Part shown: positions 18,939-28,991 of the stretch, in pieces
Numbering within the stretch: position 1 is the stretch's first letter
How the letters are laid out: every line of letters starts with the position of its first letter
DNA from: Geopsychrobacter sp.
Lineage (GTDB): Bacteria; Desulfobacterota; Desulfuromonadia; Desulfuromonadales; Geopsychrobacteraceae
Direction: 5' to 3'
Assembly (NCBI GenBank): GCA_012974425.1
Contig: JAAXQE010000202.1
Coordinates: 1 to 35,774 of the forward strand
DNA: 35,774 nucleotides
Notes under the pieces: model-generated
The model's input: only the letters and a program-made list of their open reading frames with translations
Told to the model about the DNA's origin: nothing
Databases searched by the model: none
Position numbers and translations under genes: made by a program

Positions 18939-19913
18939 CTATAACCAGTCTGTCAGAGCTACCCCCAAGCTCACGCGGTTTGAGTAGTTTTCCATGTCGA
19001 TCATGTTCTCTCCGTAACCCGAATAAACCTGCACAATCCCTTTGACCTTTTGCGCGAGAGGAAACGTCCAATTGAGTTCCACACCACTACGATTGTCACT
19101 GCTAAGGTTGTTCTTAAGGCCGATTGCTATTGTGTGCACGTCTCCTTTATAAGCGGCCCCAAGCTGGATGCGACCCATGAATTCTTCAATGTCAGGATTG
19201 TTGTCGTTGGATGAGTTATCTACACGAATCCACGATTTCATAGAGGTGACGATTCGGCCTTTTTCGAGCGAGAGTTCTCCAGTTAGACGATTCCAGCTGC
19301 GCGACAATGGCTCTCCCCGTCCGTTCGACTGGTGATTGAATGCCAATGTCGCGAATCGCGCGTCCATCCCAAGCAGACTAAAACTGACCGGTAATTGCCA
19401 GAAGATCTCAGGCTCGTGGTTCGTTTCGCGAAACGGTGCGGACGCTTTCTCTTCGGCATATAGTTGCCAGAACGATTGCTGAGTATAAGCAGCCCAAAGA
19501 GATGATCCGTGCCACATGTTCGGCCAAAGAATGGTCTTTAGGCTCAGTTGAAACTTAACTTCGGTATCACTGAAAGAGTCACCGAATTCACCGTAAGTTG
19601 AATAATTTGGTGAAAAATTGAGGCTGGCAGGAAGGATATAGTTTGGACGATGCGGAGTAATCGAAAACCAGTTGGATAACGTCGCAAGTTCTTGCTGCCC
19701 CCTAGAGTCAATCGCTGATCTGGTGGCTAAAGAGGGTTGTGCTTCAGACTGATGGTCCTGCTGCAGTGCAAGGCGAAATACCTTGTCATAGCAGGCCAAT
19801 CTGGCATCCTTGTCATTGATCGCCGCGCATTCCCTCGGATTGCTTTCTGCGAAAGAGACGGTTGAGACGGCAACTAATGCACATATCAACATCACTAAAA
19901 CTGCCTCTTTCAT
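18939..19913 (-). CDS. pldA: Outer membrane phospholipase A (OMPLA)
   Basis: Signal peptide MKEAVLVMLICALVAVSTVSFAES; catalytic region FNHQSNGRGEPLSRSWNR; beta-barrel C-terminus ending in DWL. Confidence 0.9.
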   Translation of the reverse strand: MKEAVLVMLICALVAVSTVSFAESNPRECAAINDKDARLACYDKVFRLALQQDHQSEAQPSLATRSAIDSRGQQELATLSNWFSITPHRPNYILPASLNFSPNYSTYGEFGDSFSDTEVKFQLSLKTILWPNMWHGSSLWAAYTQQSFWQLYAEEKASAPFRETNHEPEIFWQLPVSFSLLGMDARFATLAFNHQSNGRGEPLSRSWNRLTGELSLEKGRIVTSMKSWIRVDNSSNDNNPDIEEFMGRIQLGAAYKGDVHTIAIGLKNNLSSDNRSGVELNWTFPLAQKVKGIVQVYSGYGENMIDMENYSNRVSLGVALTDWL

Positions 19914-20132
19914 TCCCGCACCTCCAGCGTTACCCTCACTTTGTGGGGTAGCCATGTATATCAAAATAATTCGGGATAATCCCCCCCCCAAAAAAATCCT
20001 TTTGAGGCCACAGATCAGACTAGGGGGATTAGCTTCCAGCTCGAAATATCGTGTTGAAAGCTCTTGTTTTGTAGGAATTCTAGGTCACTTATCAATTCGG
20101 CCCCAAGTTTGACGGCGAACAGCCTATACCAG

Positions 20133-20534
20133 TCATTGATTCATTTGTGATTTTCTCAAATGAACGTCAATACGTCCAGAAGGATAAATAAAATAAACTA
20201 GGTTCATTGGCAGCTTTGCTTCTGCCATAGTTCGGCTATATGGAAGATTTACTGTTACGGTCCGTTCTGCCCCACTTGTCTCACGCCAACTGAGTGTTGC
20301 ACGTTTGGCCAACATCGGCTGCTGTGCAAATCCCACATCTAAAGATTTTTCCGGCAGAATCGCATTTACTGAAGCAACATTATTCGTCGGTTCATGGCGC
20401 ACCCTAACATCTTTGATTTTGCTCACTGTCGCATTATAGACAAGAACACGATCAACGATAACTGGTGGCTTTGTGCAAGCCACTATAGGCATAATCAGAC
20501 TAAAGAATGTTAGTAGCTGCAAGCAGATCTTCAT
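20133..20534 (-). CDS. Hypothetical lipoprotein
   Basis: MKICLQLLTFFSLIMPIVACTKPP signal/lipobox-like N-terminus. Confidence 0.6.
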   Translation of the reverse strand: MKICLQLLTFFSLIMPIVACTKPPVIVDRVLVYNATVSKIKDVRVRHEPTNNVASVNAILPEKSLDVGFAQQPMLAKRATLSWRETSGAERTVTVNLPYSRTMAEAKLPMNLVYFIYPSGRIDVHLRKSQMNQ

Positions 20535-20784
20535 ACTATCCCTTATAAGTCGCGGCAGATTATTAACGAAACTCCGGAAATATCGGCATGTTTTTTAGGA
20601 CGACGGGGAGATAGTAAAGGGCCTTCCCTGCTATGCTGGAGATGTAGGGATGTCGCATAAATGGTGACCTACGACTATCTCCGACCGTGGGCTAAACTCT
20701 GAGCCAAGTCGCTTAGAACTAGCCACACAATGGTTGACGGGTGGGTAAATATCTTATGTTCTATGCTTCTCACCACTAAACAGG

Positions 20785-21817
20785 CTACAGCAGTTGAGCG
20801 GAAAGAACCTTAATCTCACCGGCCCTTATTACCTTGATAGAAAGGGCCTTGCCTGCGTCCATCTCCAACACCTTGCTGCGTATCGCCTTCAGTAAGATGG
20901 TGTCAGAGGTGATTTTGATACCCGCTATCTCAAGTATGACATCACCACCAATCAACAGATCCCGCTTCCCAATCTTGATAAGTTTGTCACCACCCTTGAT
21001 CCCCATTATATCGGCCATCGAACCTTGCGCCACCCGCTGAACCAGAAGGCCAGCTCCCTGGGGGAGGTTGAAAGCTGCAGCGTACTTGTGAATTATTACA
21101 GTATCAAGTCCTGACCAACGTGTCTAGCCTTCGAGCAACAGCTTTTTCGCGACATTCGAGCTTATGGCAAAACTGATGCCGTCGAAACCACCCGAACGGC
21201 TCAGAATCGAACTGATGATACCAATTACCTCGCCATCCATGTTGAACATCGGCCCGCCTGAGTTGCCACTATTCGCCGCTGCGTCCGACTGTAGTACCTC
21301 AACCTCAACTAGATCCTCACTTTGTTCGGACATATCATGTCGACCTCTGAGAGAACCAGAAGACATTGTTCGGCTCAGACCAAATGGGGCACCTATAACC
21401 ATAACCCGATCACCGATTTCTATTAGGTCAGAATCGCCAAGTATGGCTGGCTTAATCATTTCTGGCATATGTTCAAGTTGCAATAGGGCAATATCTGCTT
21501 GAGGGTCTGTGCCAAGGACCTTTACGACAATCTTTTCGCCATTGGCAAACTCAGCCATCACGGCATCGGCTTGGTGAACCACGTGCGCTGCAGTCAGGAC
21601 CTTCCCATCCTCTGAGATCAACACGCCCGAACCAAGGCCATAAGTACTGGTTAAACCAGTGTTTGCAGTATCGGAGATTTTGTTACCGACGGTCTTGAGT
21701 ACACAGACGGATGGGCTGACTTGGGCAAACAGGTCACGTAGGGAACCACTACACTTGAGCTAAGTCTGGAACCAGAGACAAGGTAACAAAAACAATTAGG
21801 GAAAACCTCAACCGCAT
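20785..21817 (-). pseudogene. HtrA/Deg-like periplasmic serine protease with PDZ, disrupted
   Basis: Signal peptide MRLRFSLIVFVTLSLVPDLAQV* with RBS; body in another frame (SLRDLFAQVSPSVCVLKTVG...LTAAHVV...DIALLQL...NSGNSGGP...ISFAISSNVAKKLLLEG); in-frame TAG at 21124-21126, then TRWSGLDTVIIHKYAAAFNLPQGAGLLVQRVAQGSMADIMGIKGGD. Confidence 0.85.
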
Positions 21818-22010
21818 AAATACTCCTTAATTTTTTATTTCTTATCTCTATTTCACGTTTTTTGTAGAGAGTTTACGCATCGTGTTGTACCCGAATAGTT
21901 AACCACCCTGAGAGGCAAGGAGGCCATTCAATAGTCTGATAATAGCAAGGAAAGCACCCCCCTTTTGTCGTGCGACTTGTTCTATCCTACGAAGTTATTT
22001 TCAAGTTTTT

Positions 22011-22676
22011 TTAGCGGCCATGCGCCTTATCAATGGACTCCCGGATCCCTTCAGCCCAATTGTCAAAAGACCCTTCCACATCTGCCCAGGTCGACCACGG
22101 TTTCTTTTTAAGCAGGCGACTTCCCTGGGCTCTATTGACCGCGACGGCATCAATACGGTTTGTTAGTGCTTCGCGAAAAACAGCCTCAACCGTGACCTCG
22201 CCGACACTGACCGATAATAACATTGGCAGCCCCACAATCATACCCGCGCCTATTGCGGCAACGTTGCCTTTGGCACTCGGCGCTTTAAGCCCCGATAGCG
22301 TAAAAGAAATTCGCATTGTCTTCGCTTGTGAGCGCGTCCCGATCTCATAGCCTGCATCACGTAATTCTTTGATCATGGCATCACGGAAATACTGCTGCAT
22401 TTCTCCAACCTGCTCCGGATCCAACTCTTTCATCGTGGGGTCGCTGTAGCTCACGTGCACTGTATCAATGATAAACCGGTCATAGGCGCTCAATGTCGGC
22501 GCTCCCGGCCGTATAAAAACCATCGTCGGAGCCTGACTCTGGTCAAGTTCAAGTCCCGAGGTATCCGAGAGCATGTCGTAGTCGTCCAATTTTTTGCTCT
22601 TTGCCCCGCATGCGGTTAGGCTGACCAAGACAGTCAACATCAGCATGCTGTTAATAACTTTGGATACATACTTCAT
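22011..22676 (-). CDS. Putative lipoprotein, DUF3313-like
   Basis: MKYVSKVINSMLMLTVLVSLTACG lipobox; YDRFIIDTVHVSYSD...YFRDAMIKELRDAGYEIGTRS...EAVFREALTNRIDAVAVNRAQGSR...WADVEGSFDNWAEGIRE. Confidence 0.7.
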   Translation of the reverse strand: MKYVSKVINSMLMLTVLVSLTACGAKSKKLDDYDMLSDTSGLELDQSQAPTMVFIRPGAPTLSAYDRFIIDTVHVSYSDPTMKELDPEQVGEMQQYFRDAMIKELRDAGYEIGTRSQAKTMRISFTLSGLKAPSAKGNVAAIGAGMIVGLPMLLSVSVGEVTVEAVFREALTNRIDAVAVNRAQGSRLLKKKPWSTWADVEGSFDNWAEGIRESIDKAHGR

Positions 22677-22743
22677 AGAGCTATCACCTTTCCGAATTGG
22701 CGCCTTACACTCCAATGATGGGACACGAGTTTATTAAGTTGCG

Positions 22744-23112
22744 CTAGAGTGTCTCAATGTTGTCATCCGTAAAAAACGAGCAGCATTGATCCATATCTGA
22801 AAATTGTTGCTGATACTCAAGCATTTCCTGCACAAGGTCATCTTCTCTGGTTGCTGAAGGTGAAACAATTTCACTCGCATTTTCAAGCCAATATTGAATC
22901 ATTCCATCGAATGGTTCAGAACCACCTCTAATCATTCTGGCGTAAATGTTGGCAGTGATTGCCAGCGTGGTATCTTTAGAGTATTTTTTTGCATTCAACA
23001 TTTGAGCTGTTTTGTGAATTAACTTGTCAAGTAATTCACTCTCCCAGAAGGAGCGGAAGTCCGCATGACTCATCCCTTTACGCCGTTTGATGCAGGTTAC
23101 AAGTTTAATCAT
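22744..23112 (-). CDS. EthD-like (dimeric alpha/beta barrel) protein
   Basis: MIKLVTCIKRRKGMSHADFRSFWESE resembles the EthD-domain N-terminus. Confidence 0.7.
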   Translation of the reverse strand: MIKLVTCIKRRKGMSHADFRSFWESELLDKLIHKTAQMLNAKKYSKDTTLAITANIYARMIRGGSEPFDGMIQYWLENASEIVSPSATREDDLVQEMLEYQQQFSDMDQCCSFFTDDNIETL

Positions 23113-23251
23113 TTTTTCTCCTAAACTTGGTATGTCTATCCAGCTACAGTTTTATTTAAATCCAGTCGCTGAGCATAAAGCCACCTATGGAACGTTTAGA
23201 ATTTTGATAACTTGTTCGAATTTAGGTTCTTTGATTATACAACTTTCCCCT

Positions 23252-24640
23252 CTATTTAATGTCCCAGCTTCCACCCAATGCCAAATGTAAATTGACCCGC
23301 TGTTCAAGCAATAAACGGTTGACCGCCAACAAGCTCCTGCTCGCGCTGTCCACCCGTTGTTGAAGCGCCAGCAGATCGAGCAAGGGGATCTCGCCTTCCT
23401 GATAGCGGACTTGGGCAACACGATACGCTTTGCCCGCTTGTTGTAAGGCAATGCCTAGTTGATCTGCTCGTCTTTCCAACACCACACCCTGATCGAGTGC
23501 AGATTCAACCTGGCTGAAGGCATTCAGCGCGACATTTCCATAATTAGCCAGCGCCTGCTTTTGGTCAGCCGTGGCGATATCGACCTGTGCCTGGCGTCGT
23601 CCACCGTCAAAGATCGGCGCCAGCAGATTCGCAGCCAACTGCCAAGCCACGTTTTGAGGGTCGAGAATGTCGGCCAGCGAATTCGATGAGCCACCAATAT
23701 TCGATGTCAAGCTGAGGGAAGGCAGCCGTGCAGCTTTGGCCTGATCCAGCAGGTTCAATGCGGCCGCAACGCGACGTTCCGCTGCCACTAGATCCGGACG
23801 CCGTTCCAGCAGTTCGGAAGGAACGCCGACCGGTGGATGAGCAGGGGTATCGGGCAAAGAGGTGCGAAGAGCCAGCTCGGCACTGGGGTAACGTCCCAAC
23901 AGGATCTCCAGTGCGCGGACCGCATCACGCCCGGCACTTTCAACCTTGACCAGTTGCTCACGCGCCGTTGCCAGATCGGCTCGGGCCAGGGCAAGGTCCT
24001 GCGATGACGTCATGCCGTTGTCATAACGCAACTGCACAATGCGCAAGGTCTCTTCCTGGGTTGTCAAGCTTTTCTGCACGACTTGAGTCTGTAGGCGGGC
24101 TTCTATCGAGGTGAAATACGCTTTTGCCGTGTTCGCTGCCAGCGAATGTCGCGCATAACGATAATCTGCCTCTGCGGCTTGGGCACTTGCAACAGCGCCT
24201 TCCGAACCCGCGCGGATACGTCCCCAAACATCGGCCTCCCAGCCCAGCTGTATGCCAAGGTTCAGATTTGTTATATCCGGTGACGAACTCCGCAGACCGC
24301 CGGTTTTAGCAGCACCCAACGACAGATCAACACTCGGCACAAGCGCTGCTCCGGCTTGCACTGCCAATAACCTGGCACGCTCCACATTCGCCGCTGCAGC
24401 TTGCAGATTGCTGTTATTGGCTTGTGCTTCCTGCACCAGTTTGATCAGCGCCTGATCAGCAAAGCTCTCTATCCAACCGACCTGAACAGCAGCAGCAGAG
24501 GTTTCCGTCCATTGCTTCGGCGAGGTTGGCGTTTCAGCTTTGATCGCTCCAGTTATGTCCTGCTGCGATACTTTCGGTGCACAGGCGCTAAGCAACACGC
24601 ATACTGCAATGATCCATAAACGACCTTTAAGCGCGAGCAT
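23252..24640 (-). CDS. RND efflux outer membrane factor lipoprotein (NodT/OprM type)
   Basis: LLSACAPKVSQQD lipobox; LELLERRPDLVAAERRVAAALN-type motif (PSELLERRPDLVAAERRVAAA); ARYQEGEIPLLDLLALQQ-like repeat. Confidence 0.93.
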   Translation of the reverse strand: MLALKGRLWIIAVCVLLSACAPKVSQQDITGAIKAETPTSPKQWTETSAAAVQVGWIESFADQALIKLVQEAQANNSNLQAAAANVERARLLAVQAGAALVPSVDLSLGAAKTGGLRSSSPDITNLNLGIQLGWEADVWGRIRAGSEGAVASAQAAEADYRYARHSLAANTAKAYFTSIEARLQTQVVQKSLTTQEETLRIVQLRYDNGMTSSQDLALARADLATAREQLVKVESAGRDAVRALEILLGRYPSAELALRTSLPDTPAHPPVGVPSELLERRPDLVAAERRVAAALNLLDQAKAARLPSLSLTSNIGGSSNSLADILDPQNVAWQLAANLLAPIFDGGRRQAQVDIATADQKQALANYGNVALNAFSQVESALDQGVVLERRADQLGIALQQAGKAYRVAQVRYQEGEIPLLDLLALQQRVDSASRSLLAVNRLLLEQRVNLHLALGGSWDIK

Positions 24641-27600
24641 GTTCAGTCTCCTCTGCTTTAATCTTAAAAAAGATGGCGTACAAAATCGGTACGATGAGCA
24701 ATGTCAACAGGGTCGCAAAGGTGAGGCCGAAGACTAAAACCACCGCCATCGACTGGAAAAAAGCATCGAAGAAAAGGGGGATCACCCCGAGGATTGTGGT
24801 TAACGAGCCCATCATCACCGGCCGTACACGGCTCACGGCCGCATCCACCACCGCATCGTAGCGTGGCTTGCCACTTTTGATCTCCAGATCAAACTGATCG
24901 ACCAGGACAATGGCGTTTTTAATCAGCAGACCGGAGAGTGACAAGAGGCCAAGAATGCCCATAAATTCGAGCGGCATTTGGGTTATCACCAGTCCAAACA
25001 CCACGCCGATCAATGCCAGCGGCACCACCAGCCAGATCACGATCGGTTGCCGCACTGTGCCGAACAGCACAAAGACAACGATCACCATGGCCATAAAGCC
25101 GAGAGGTAGCGTCGAGGCCAGATTGTCGTTCGACTCCAAGGCATCTCCGTATTCACCTTCCCATTCCATGGTATAGCCGTCGGGAAGTGGAATAGCTTCG
25201 ATAGCGGGACGAATGCGGCTGTGCAACTCAGAAGCCATCTCGCCCGGATAGGGGTCGGATTGTGCTTTGATGGTCCAGACCCGATTTTCGCGTCGCAGCA
25301 TGCCATCGCGCCAAACGGTGCGGAATCCTTCGGTGACTTGAGCGATGGGGACCGTTTTTCCGGTAGCGCTGCTCGCGACCTGAATATCCTTAATGTCGGT
25401 AATACCCATGCGTTCGTTCGCAGGTGCGCGGGAAATAATCGGAATTAAATCATCCGCTTCGCGATATTGGCCGACCTGCTGACCGGAAAAGTTGGTTTGC
25501 AGGGCCGTGGCGAGATCTTCCCGCGACACTCCGGCTCGACGGGCCTTAGTCTCTGAATAAATTGGTTCGATAACACTGACCGGCTGACGCCAGTTATCCT
25601 TAATCGCTTTGGCCCGTCCATCCTTGACCATGATGGCTTTCGCCTCCTCGGCCAGACGGTGCAACTCGGCGGGGTTAGCGCCTTTGAAAACAGCTTCTAT
25701 TTTTGAACCACCGCCAGGGCCAAGAACAAACTGCCAAACCTTAGCTTGGGCATTGGGAAGATTGTTGTCGATAAAGCCCTCAATCTGGGGCATCAGTCCA
25801 TCAATCATCCGGTAGTCATCAACCCGCACGAGCAGCTGGCCATAGGCTGAGTTGTGGGATTCCGGGCCATAAATGAGCATGTAGCGCAGCCCTCCGCCAC
25901 CGGTAGAGGACTGGACCGCATTGACTCCTTCAAGTTGCCCGACAAAGGTTTCAATCTGCTCGATATCTTGGTGAGTCCGCGAGATGTCTGTCCCTTGAGG
26001 CAACCAATAATCTACGACGAGTTGCGGCGTGGTCGATGGCGGGAAAAATCCTGATTTTACAAACTGAAAACCCCACAACGACAGTACCAGTGCCGCGACA
26101 ACCACCCCCACGCTGACCCAGCGCCAGTGCAGGAGGCTATGCATCAACTTCTTGTAATTGCGGTAGAAGGCATTGTCAGAACTTTCCTTCCCTGAACTTT
26201 CGGCTTTCGGCTTAAACAGCCAGAAGCAGAACAGCGGTGTTAGCGTTACGGCAAATAGCCAGCTGTACAGCAAGGCAATCAGAACCACCCAGAACAGGTG
26301 GCCAGTGAACTCGGCAGTACTCCCCGGCGCAAAGCCGATCGGCGCAAAGGCGATACAGCCCACCAGAGTGCCACCCAGAAGCGGCCACTTGGTCTGGGTG
26401 ACAATCTCTTTGGCGATCTCCAGTTTGTCCCGGCCGCGTTGGACTCCGACCAGTATCCCCTCAGTGACGACAATGGCGTTATCGACCATCATGCCCAGGG
26501 CGATAATCAGCGCTCCCAGTGAAATTCTGTGCATCGGGATCGCGGCCAGATCCATGGTCGCCAGAGTGGCGAAAATGGTCAACAGCAAGATACCGCCGAT
26601 GACCAGGGCGGACTTAAGTCCCATAAAGATAAGCAGAGTCGCAATCACGATTGCCAGCGCCGCGAGGACATTCACGACAAAGTTATCCACCGAGGCGGCA
26701 ACCGTCTTGCCTTGATGGTAAAACTCGTGCAGTTCAATGCCAAGCGGACGGCGACTTTCCGCATCGGCGATTTTTGCATTGACCGCTTCACCAATCTTGA
26801 CGATATTTCCGCCAAGCACATTGGAAATACCAAGGGCGATCGCCATTTGCCCGTTATATCGATGGAGTTTTTCCGCCGGAGTCTGGTAACCGCGCCAGAC
26901 ATGGGCAATATCCTTCAGATAAACAATTTTACCGTCCGGTGTCGACGACACCAGCAGGTTCTGGATGGCAACGACAGAATCGATAGCGCCGCTGGGATCA
27001 ATGACAATGCGCTGTTCCCCGACTCTGACATCGCCTGCCGAGAGGACTCGGTTTTGTTGGCTGAGGATGTTGTAGATGTTATTGACTGAAACACCCAAGG
27101 CAGCGGCATTATTTCGCGAGATTTCAACGAAAATAGCTTCTTTTAGTTCTCCTCCGAGCGACACTTTAGCTACGCCATCAACCTGCAGCAGCTCGCTTTT
27201 GAGCTGTTTGGCGTAGCGGCGCAGCTCGGCGGGAGTGTAGTCATCACCAGTGATAAAGTAGTACAGCCCGAAAACATCACCGAAGTCGTCTACCACTGTT
27301 GGCGGGTAAGCACCTGGCGGCAAGGTCACTTCGATATCTTTTATCTTATTGCGCAGCTTACCCCAGATGAGCTGAAGGTCAGATTTTGTGGGCGAAAAAT
27401 CATACTTAATGTCGACGGTTATTTCAGAGGTCCCCGCGGAGGAAACCGACTTTACGACATCGACTTCCTGCAGTTGTTGAAGTGCTTGTTCCAGAGGATC
27501 ACTAACTTCCTCAGCTACTTCCAGGGGGCTGGCGCCTGGATATTGGGTGATCACCAGTGCAGTGCGAATGGTGAATTCCGGATCTTCCAGGCGCGACATA

Positions 27601-27692
27601 TCCTGGTAGGCAGACCAACCACCCAACAGTGACAGCAGGATGACTATCACGCTGAACACTTGGTTCCTGATGCTGAATTCGGCAAAGTTCAT
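24627..27692 (-). CDS. RND efflux transporter permease
   Basis: 1021 aa; MNFAEFSIRNQVFSVIVILLSLLGGWSAYQDMSRLEDPEF; LGMMVDNAIVVTEGILVGVQRG; GLLSLSGLLIKNAIVLVDQ; 14-nt overlap with the OMF gene. Confidence 0.95.
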   Translation of the reverse strand: MNFAEFSIRNQVFSVIVILLSLLGGWSAYQDMSRLEDPEFTIRTALVITQYPGASPLEVAEEVSDPLEQALQQLQEVDVVKSVSSAGTSEITVDIKYDFSPTKSDLQLIWGKLRNKIKDIEVTLPPGAYPPTVVDDFGDVFGLYYFITGDDYTPAELRRYAKQLKSELLQVDGVAKVSLGGELKEAIFVEISRNNAAALGVSVNNIYNILSQQNRVLSAGDVRVGEQRIVIDPSGAIDSVVAIQNLLVSSTPDGKIVYLKDIAHVWRGYQTPAEKLHRYNGQMAIALGISNVLGGNIVKIGEAVNAKIADAESRRPLGIELHEFYHQGKTVAASVDNFVVNVLAALAIVIATLLIFMGLKSALVIGGILLLTIFATLATMDLAAIPMHRISLGALIIALGMMVDNAIVVTEGILVGVQRGRDKLEIAKEIVTQTKWPLLGGTLVGCIAFAPIGFAPGSTAEFTGHLFWVVLIALLYSWLFAVTLTPLFCFWLFKPKAESSGKESSDNAFYRNYKKLMHSLLHWRWVSVGVVVAALVLSLWGFQFVKSGFFPPSTTPQLVVDYWLPQGTDISRTHQDIEQIETFVGQLEGVNAVQSSTGGGGLRYMLIYGPESHNSAYGQLLVRVDDYRMIDGLMPQIEGFIDNNLPNAQAKVWQFVLGPGGGSKIEAVFKGANPAELHRLAEEAKAIMVKDGRAKAIKDNWRQPVSVIEPIYSETKARRAGVSREDLATALQTNFSGQQVGQYREADDLIPIISRAPANERMGITDIKDIQVASSATGKTVPIAQVTEGFRTVWRDGMLRRENRVWTIKAQSDPYPGEMASELHSRIRPAIEAIPLPDGYTMEWEGEYGDALESNDNLASTLPLGFMAMVIVVFVLFGTVRQPIVIWLVVPLALIGVVFGLVITQMPLEFMGILGLLSLSGLLIKNAIVLVDQFDLEIKSGKPRYDAVVDAAVSRVRPVMMGSLTTILGVIPLFFDAFFQSMAVVLVFGLTFATLLTLLIVPILYAIFFKIKAEETEHARA

Positions 27693-27763
27693 TGCTTTTT
27701 CTCGTCTTTCTCGTCCAGAACCGGACGCTCTTCCCGTATGTAAACGTCAGTAATCATTTCAGT

Positions 27764-28831
27764 CTAATCTGTCCAAGGGCGGACCTGCATACCTTCAGAC
27801 AGATAGGCCGCACCGGCGGCCACAATCGATTCGCCAACAACGAGACCATCCGTAATCACCAGGGTTTCACCAATACCTTCCTGTACCCGGACCAGTCGTT
27901 TGGTGACTGTCATACTGCCGTTATCAACCACCCATACAAATTGCTGTTGGCCAGCGCTCAGCACTGCGGCCAGCGGCACAGCAACGTTTTTATCACGTGC
28001 AATCGCCTGCTTGGCAGATGATTGCAAGATGACATCGGCGTTCATGCCTGGCAGAATCACCAAATTCTCAGGGGCCTGAAACGAAAAAGTGACGGCATAG
28101 GTTTGAGAGACCGCGTCCGCTTCCAGAGTCGCCTCCTTGAAAGTCGCCGGGATTTGCGTTTCTTGCGCAGCACTCAAGACCACGTAAACACCTTCCTCTT
28201 GCCGAGTTGGTGTCGAGGCGATAACGCTGGCAGGCAAGTTAATGGTGACTTCCCACTTTTTAGCATCGATCATGGACGCAATGGCAGTGCCCGGCTGGAC
28301 GTTCTGCAAGCGCTTGATCGGCACCTTGGCGATCACGCCGGTGTATGGTGCCCTCAGCTCACTGTCGGACAATGCTTTTTGAGCCGTATCCAGTTGGGCT
28401 TTTGTAGAATCGCGCTGGGACTTGCGTTGCTCCAGCTCCCTTTGGGCAATCGCATCCTCTTTGATCAGACGCACGGCACGCTGATACTCTTGCTCGGCAA
28501 GTTCATACTGTGCCTTGGCTGTGTTTACCTGGCTGACAAAGTCGCGCGGGTCCAGTTTTGCGATTAGATCACCCTGTTTTACTATCTGGGCTTCCGTGAC
28601 CGGCAACTCCTGCAACAAGCCTCCGACCTGAAAAGTCAGATCCACTGATCCAGAAGCTTGAATTACAGCTGGGTATCGGGTGGTTTGCAGACTTTCGGCG
28701 GTTTCAATGGCCACAATCTTTACCGGTCGGACAGTTGGTTCTGGGGCCTGAGGCATTTCTTTTTCGCAGGCGGTTAACAACAGCAGGCCGAGAGAAAGAA
28801 CATAGAGCTTGGCCAGTTTTTGTTTAAACAT
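27764..28831 (-). CDS. RND efflux periplasmic adaptor subunit
   Basis: Lipobox LLLLTACEKE; RYPAVIQASGSVDLTFQVGGLLQELPVTEAQIVKQGDLIAKLDPRDF; LRAPYTGVIAKVPIKRLQNVQPG. Confidence 0.94.
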   Translation of the reverse strand: MFKQKLAKLYVLSLGLLLLTACEKEMPQAPEPTVRPVKIVAIETAESLQTTRYPAVIQASGSVDLTFQVGGLLQELPVTEAQIVKQGDLIAKLDPRDFVSQVNTAKAQYELAEQEYQRAVRLIKEDAIAQRELEQRKSQRDSTKAQLDTAQKALSDSELRAPYTGVIAKVPIKRLQNVQPGTAIASMIDAKKWEVTINLPASVIASTPTRQEEGVYVVLSAAQETQIPATFKEATLEADAVSQTYAVTFSFQAPENLVILPGMNADVILQSSAKQAIARDKNVAVPLAAVLSAGQQQFVWVVDNGSMTVTKRLVRVQEGIGETLVITDGLVVGESIVAAGAAYLSEGMQVRPWTD

Positions 28832-28991
28832 ATTTAGTTTCTCCTTTTCTTCGCATAACGAAGAATGGTTGTAAGCGTGGACAAGCTCTACATATCGACA
28901 ATCATTGAACTATATCACTTTGCTGAAAAAAAACGAACTTCTAATGTGGACAGAGCTTAACTGGCAAAGATGCTTGCAACATTGACTCTGG

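Noticed and set aside
24627-27692. RND permease has VDN where AcrB-like pumps have VDD in the proton-relay helix
   Set aside because: I believe this variant occurs in other RND subgroups, so it is not evidence of an inactive pump.
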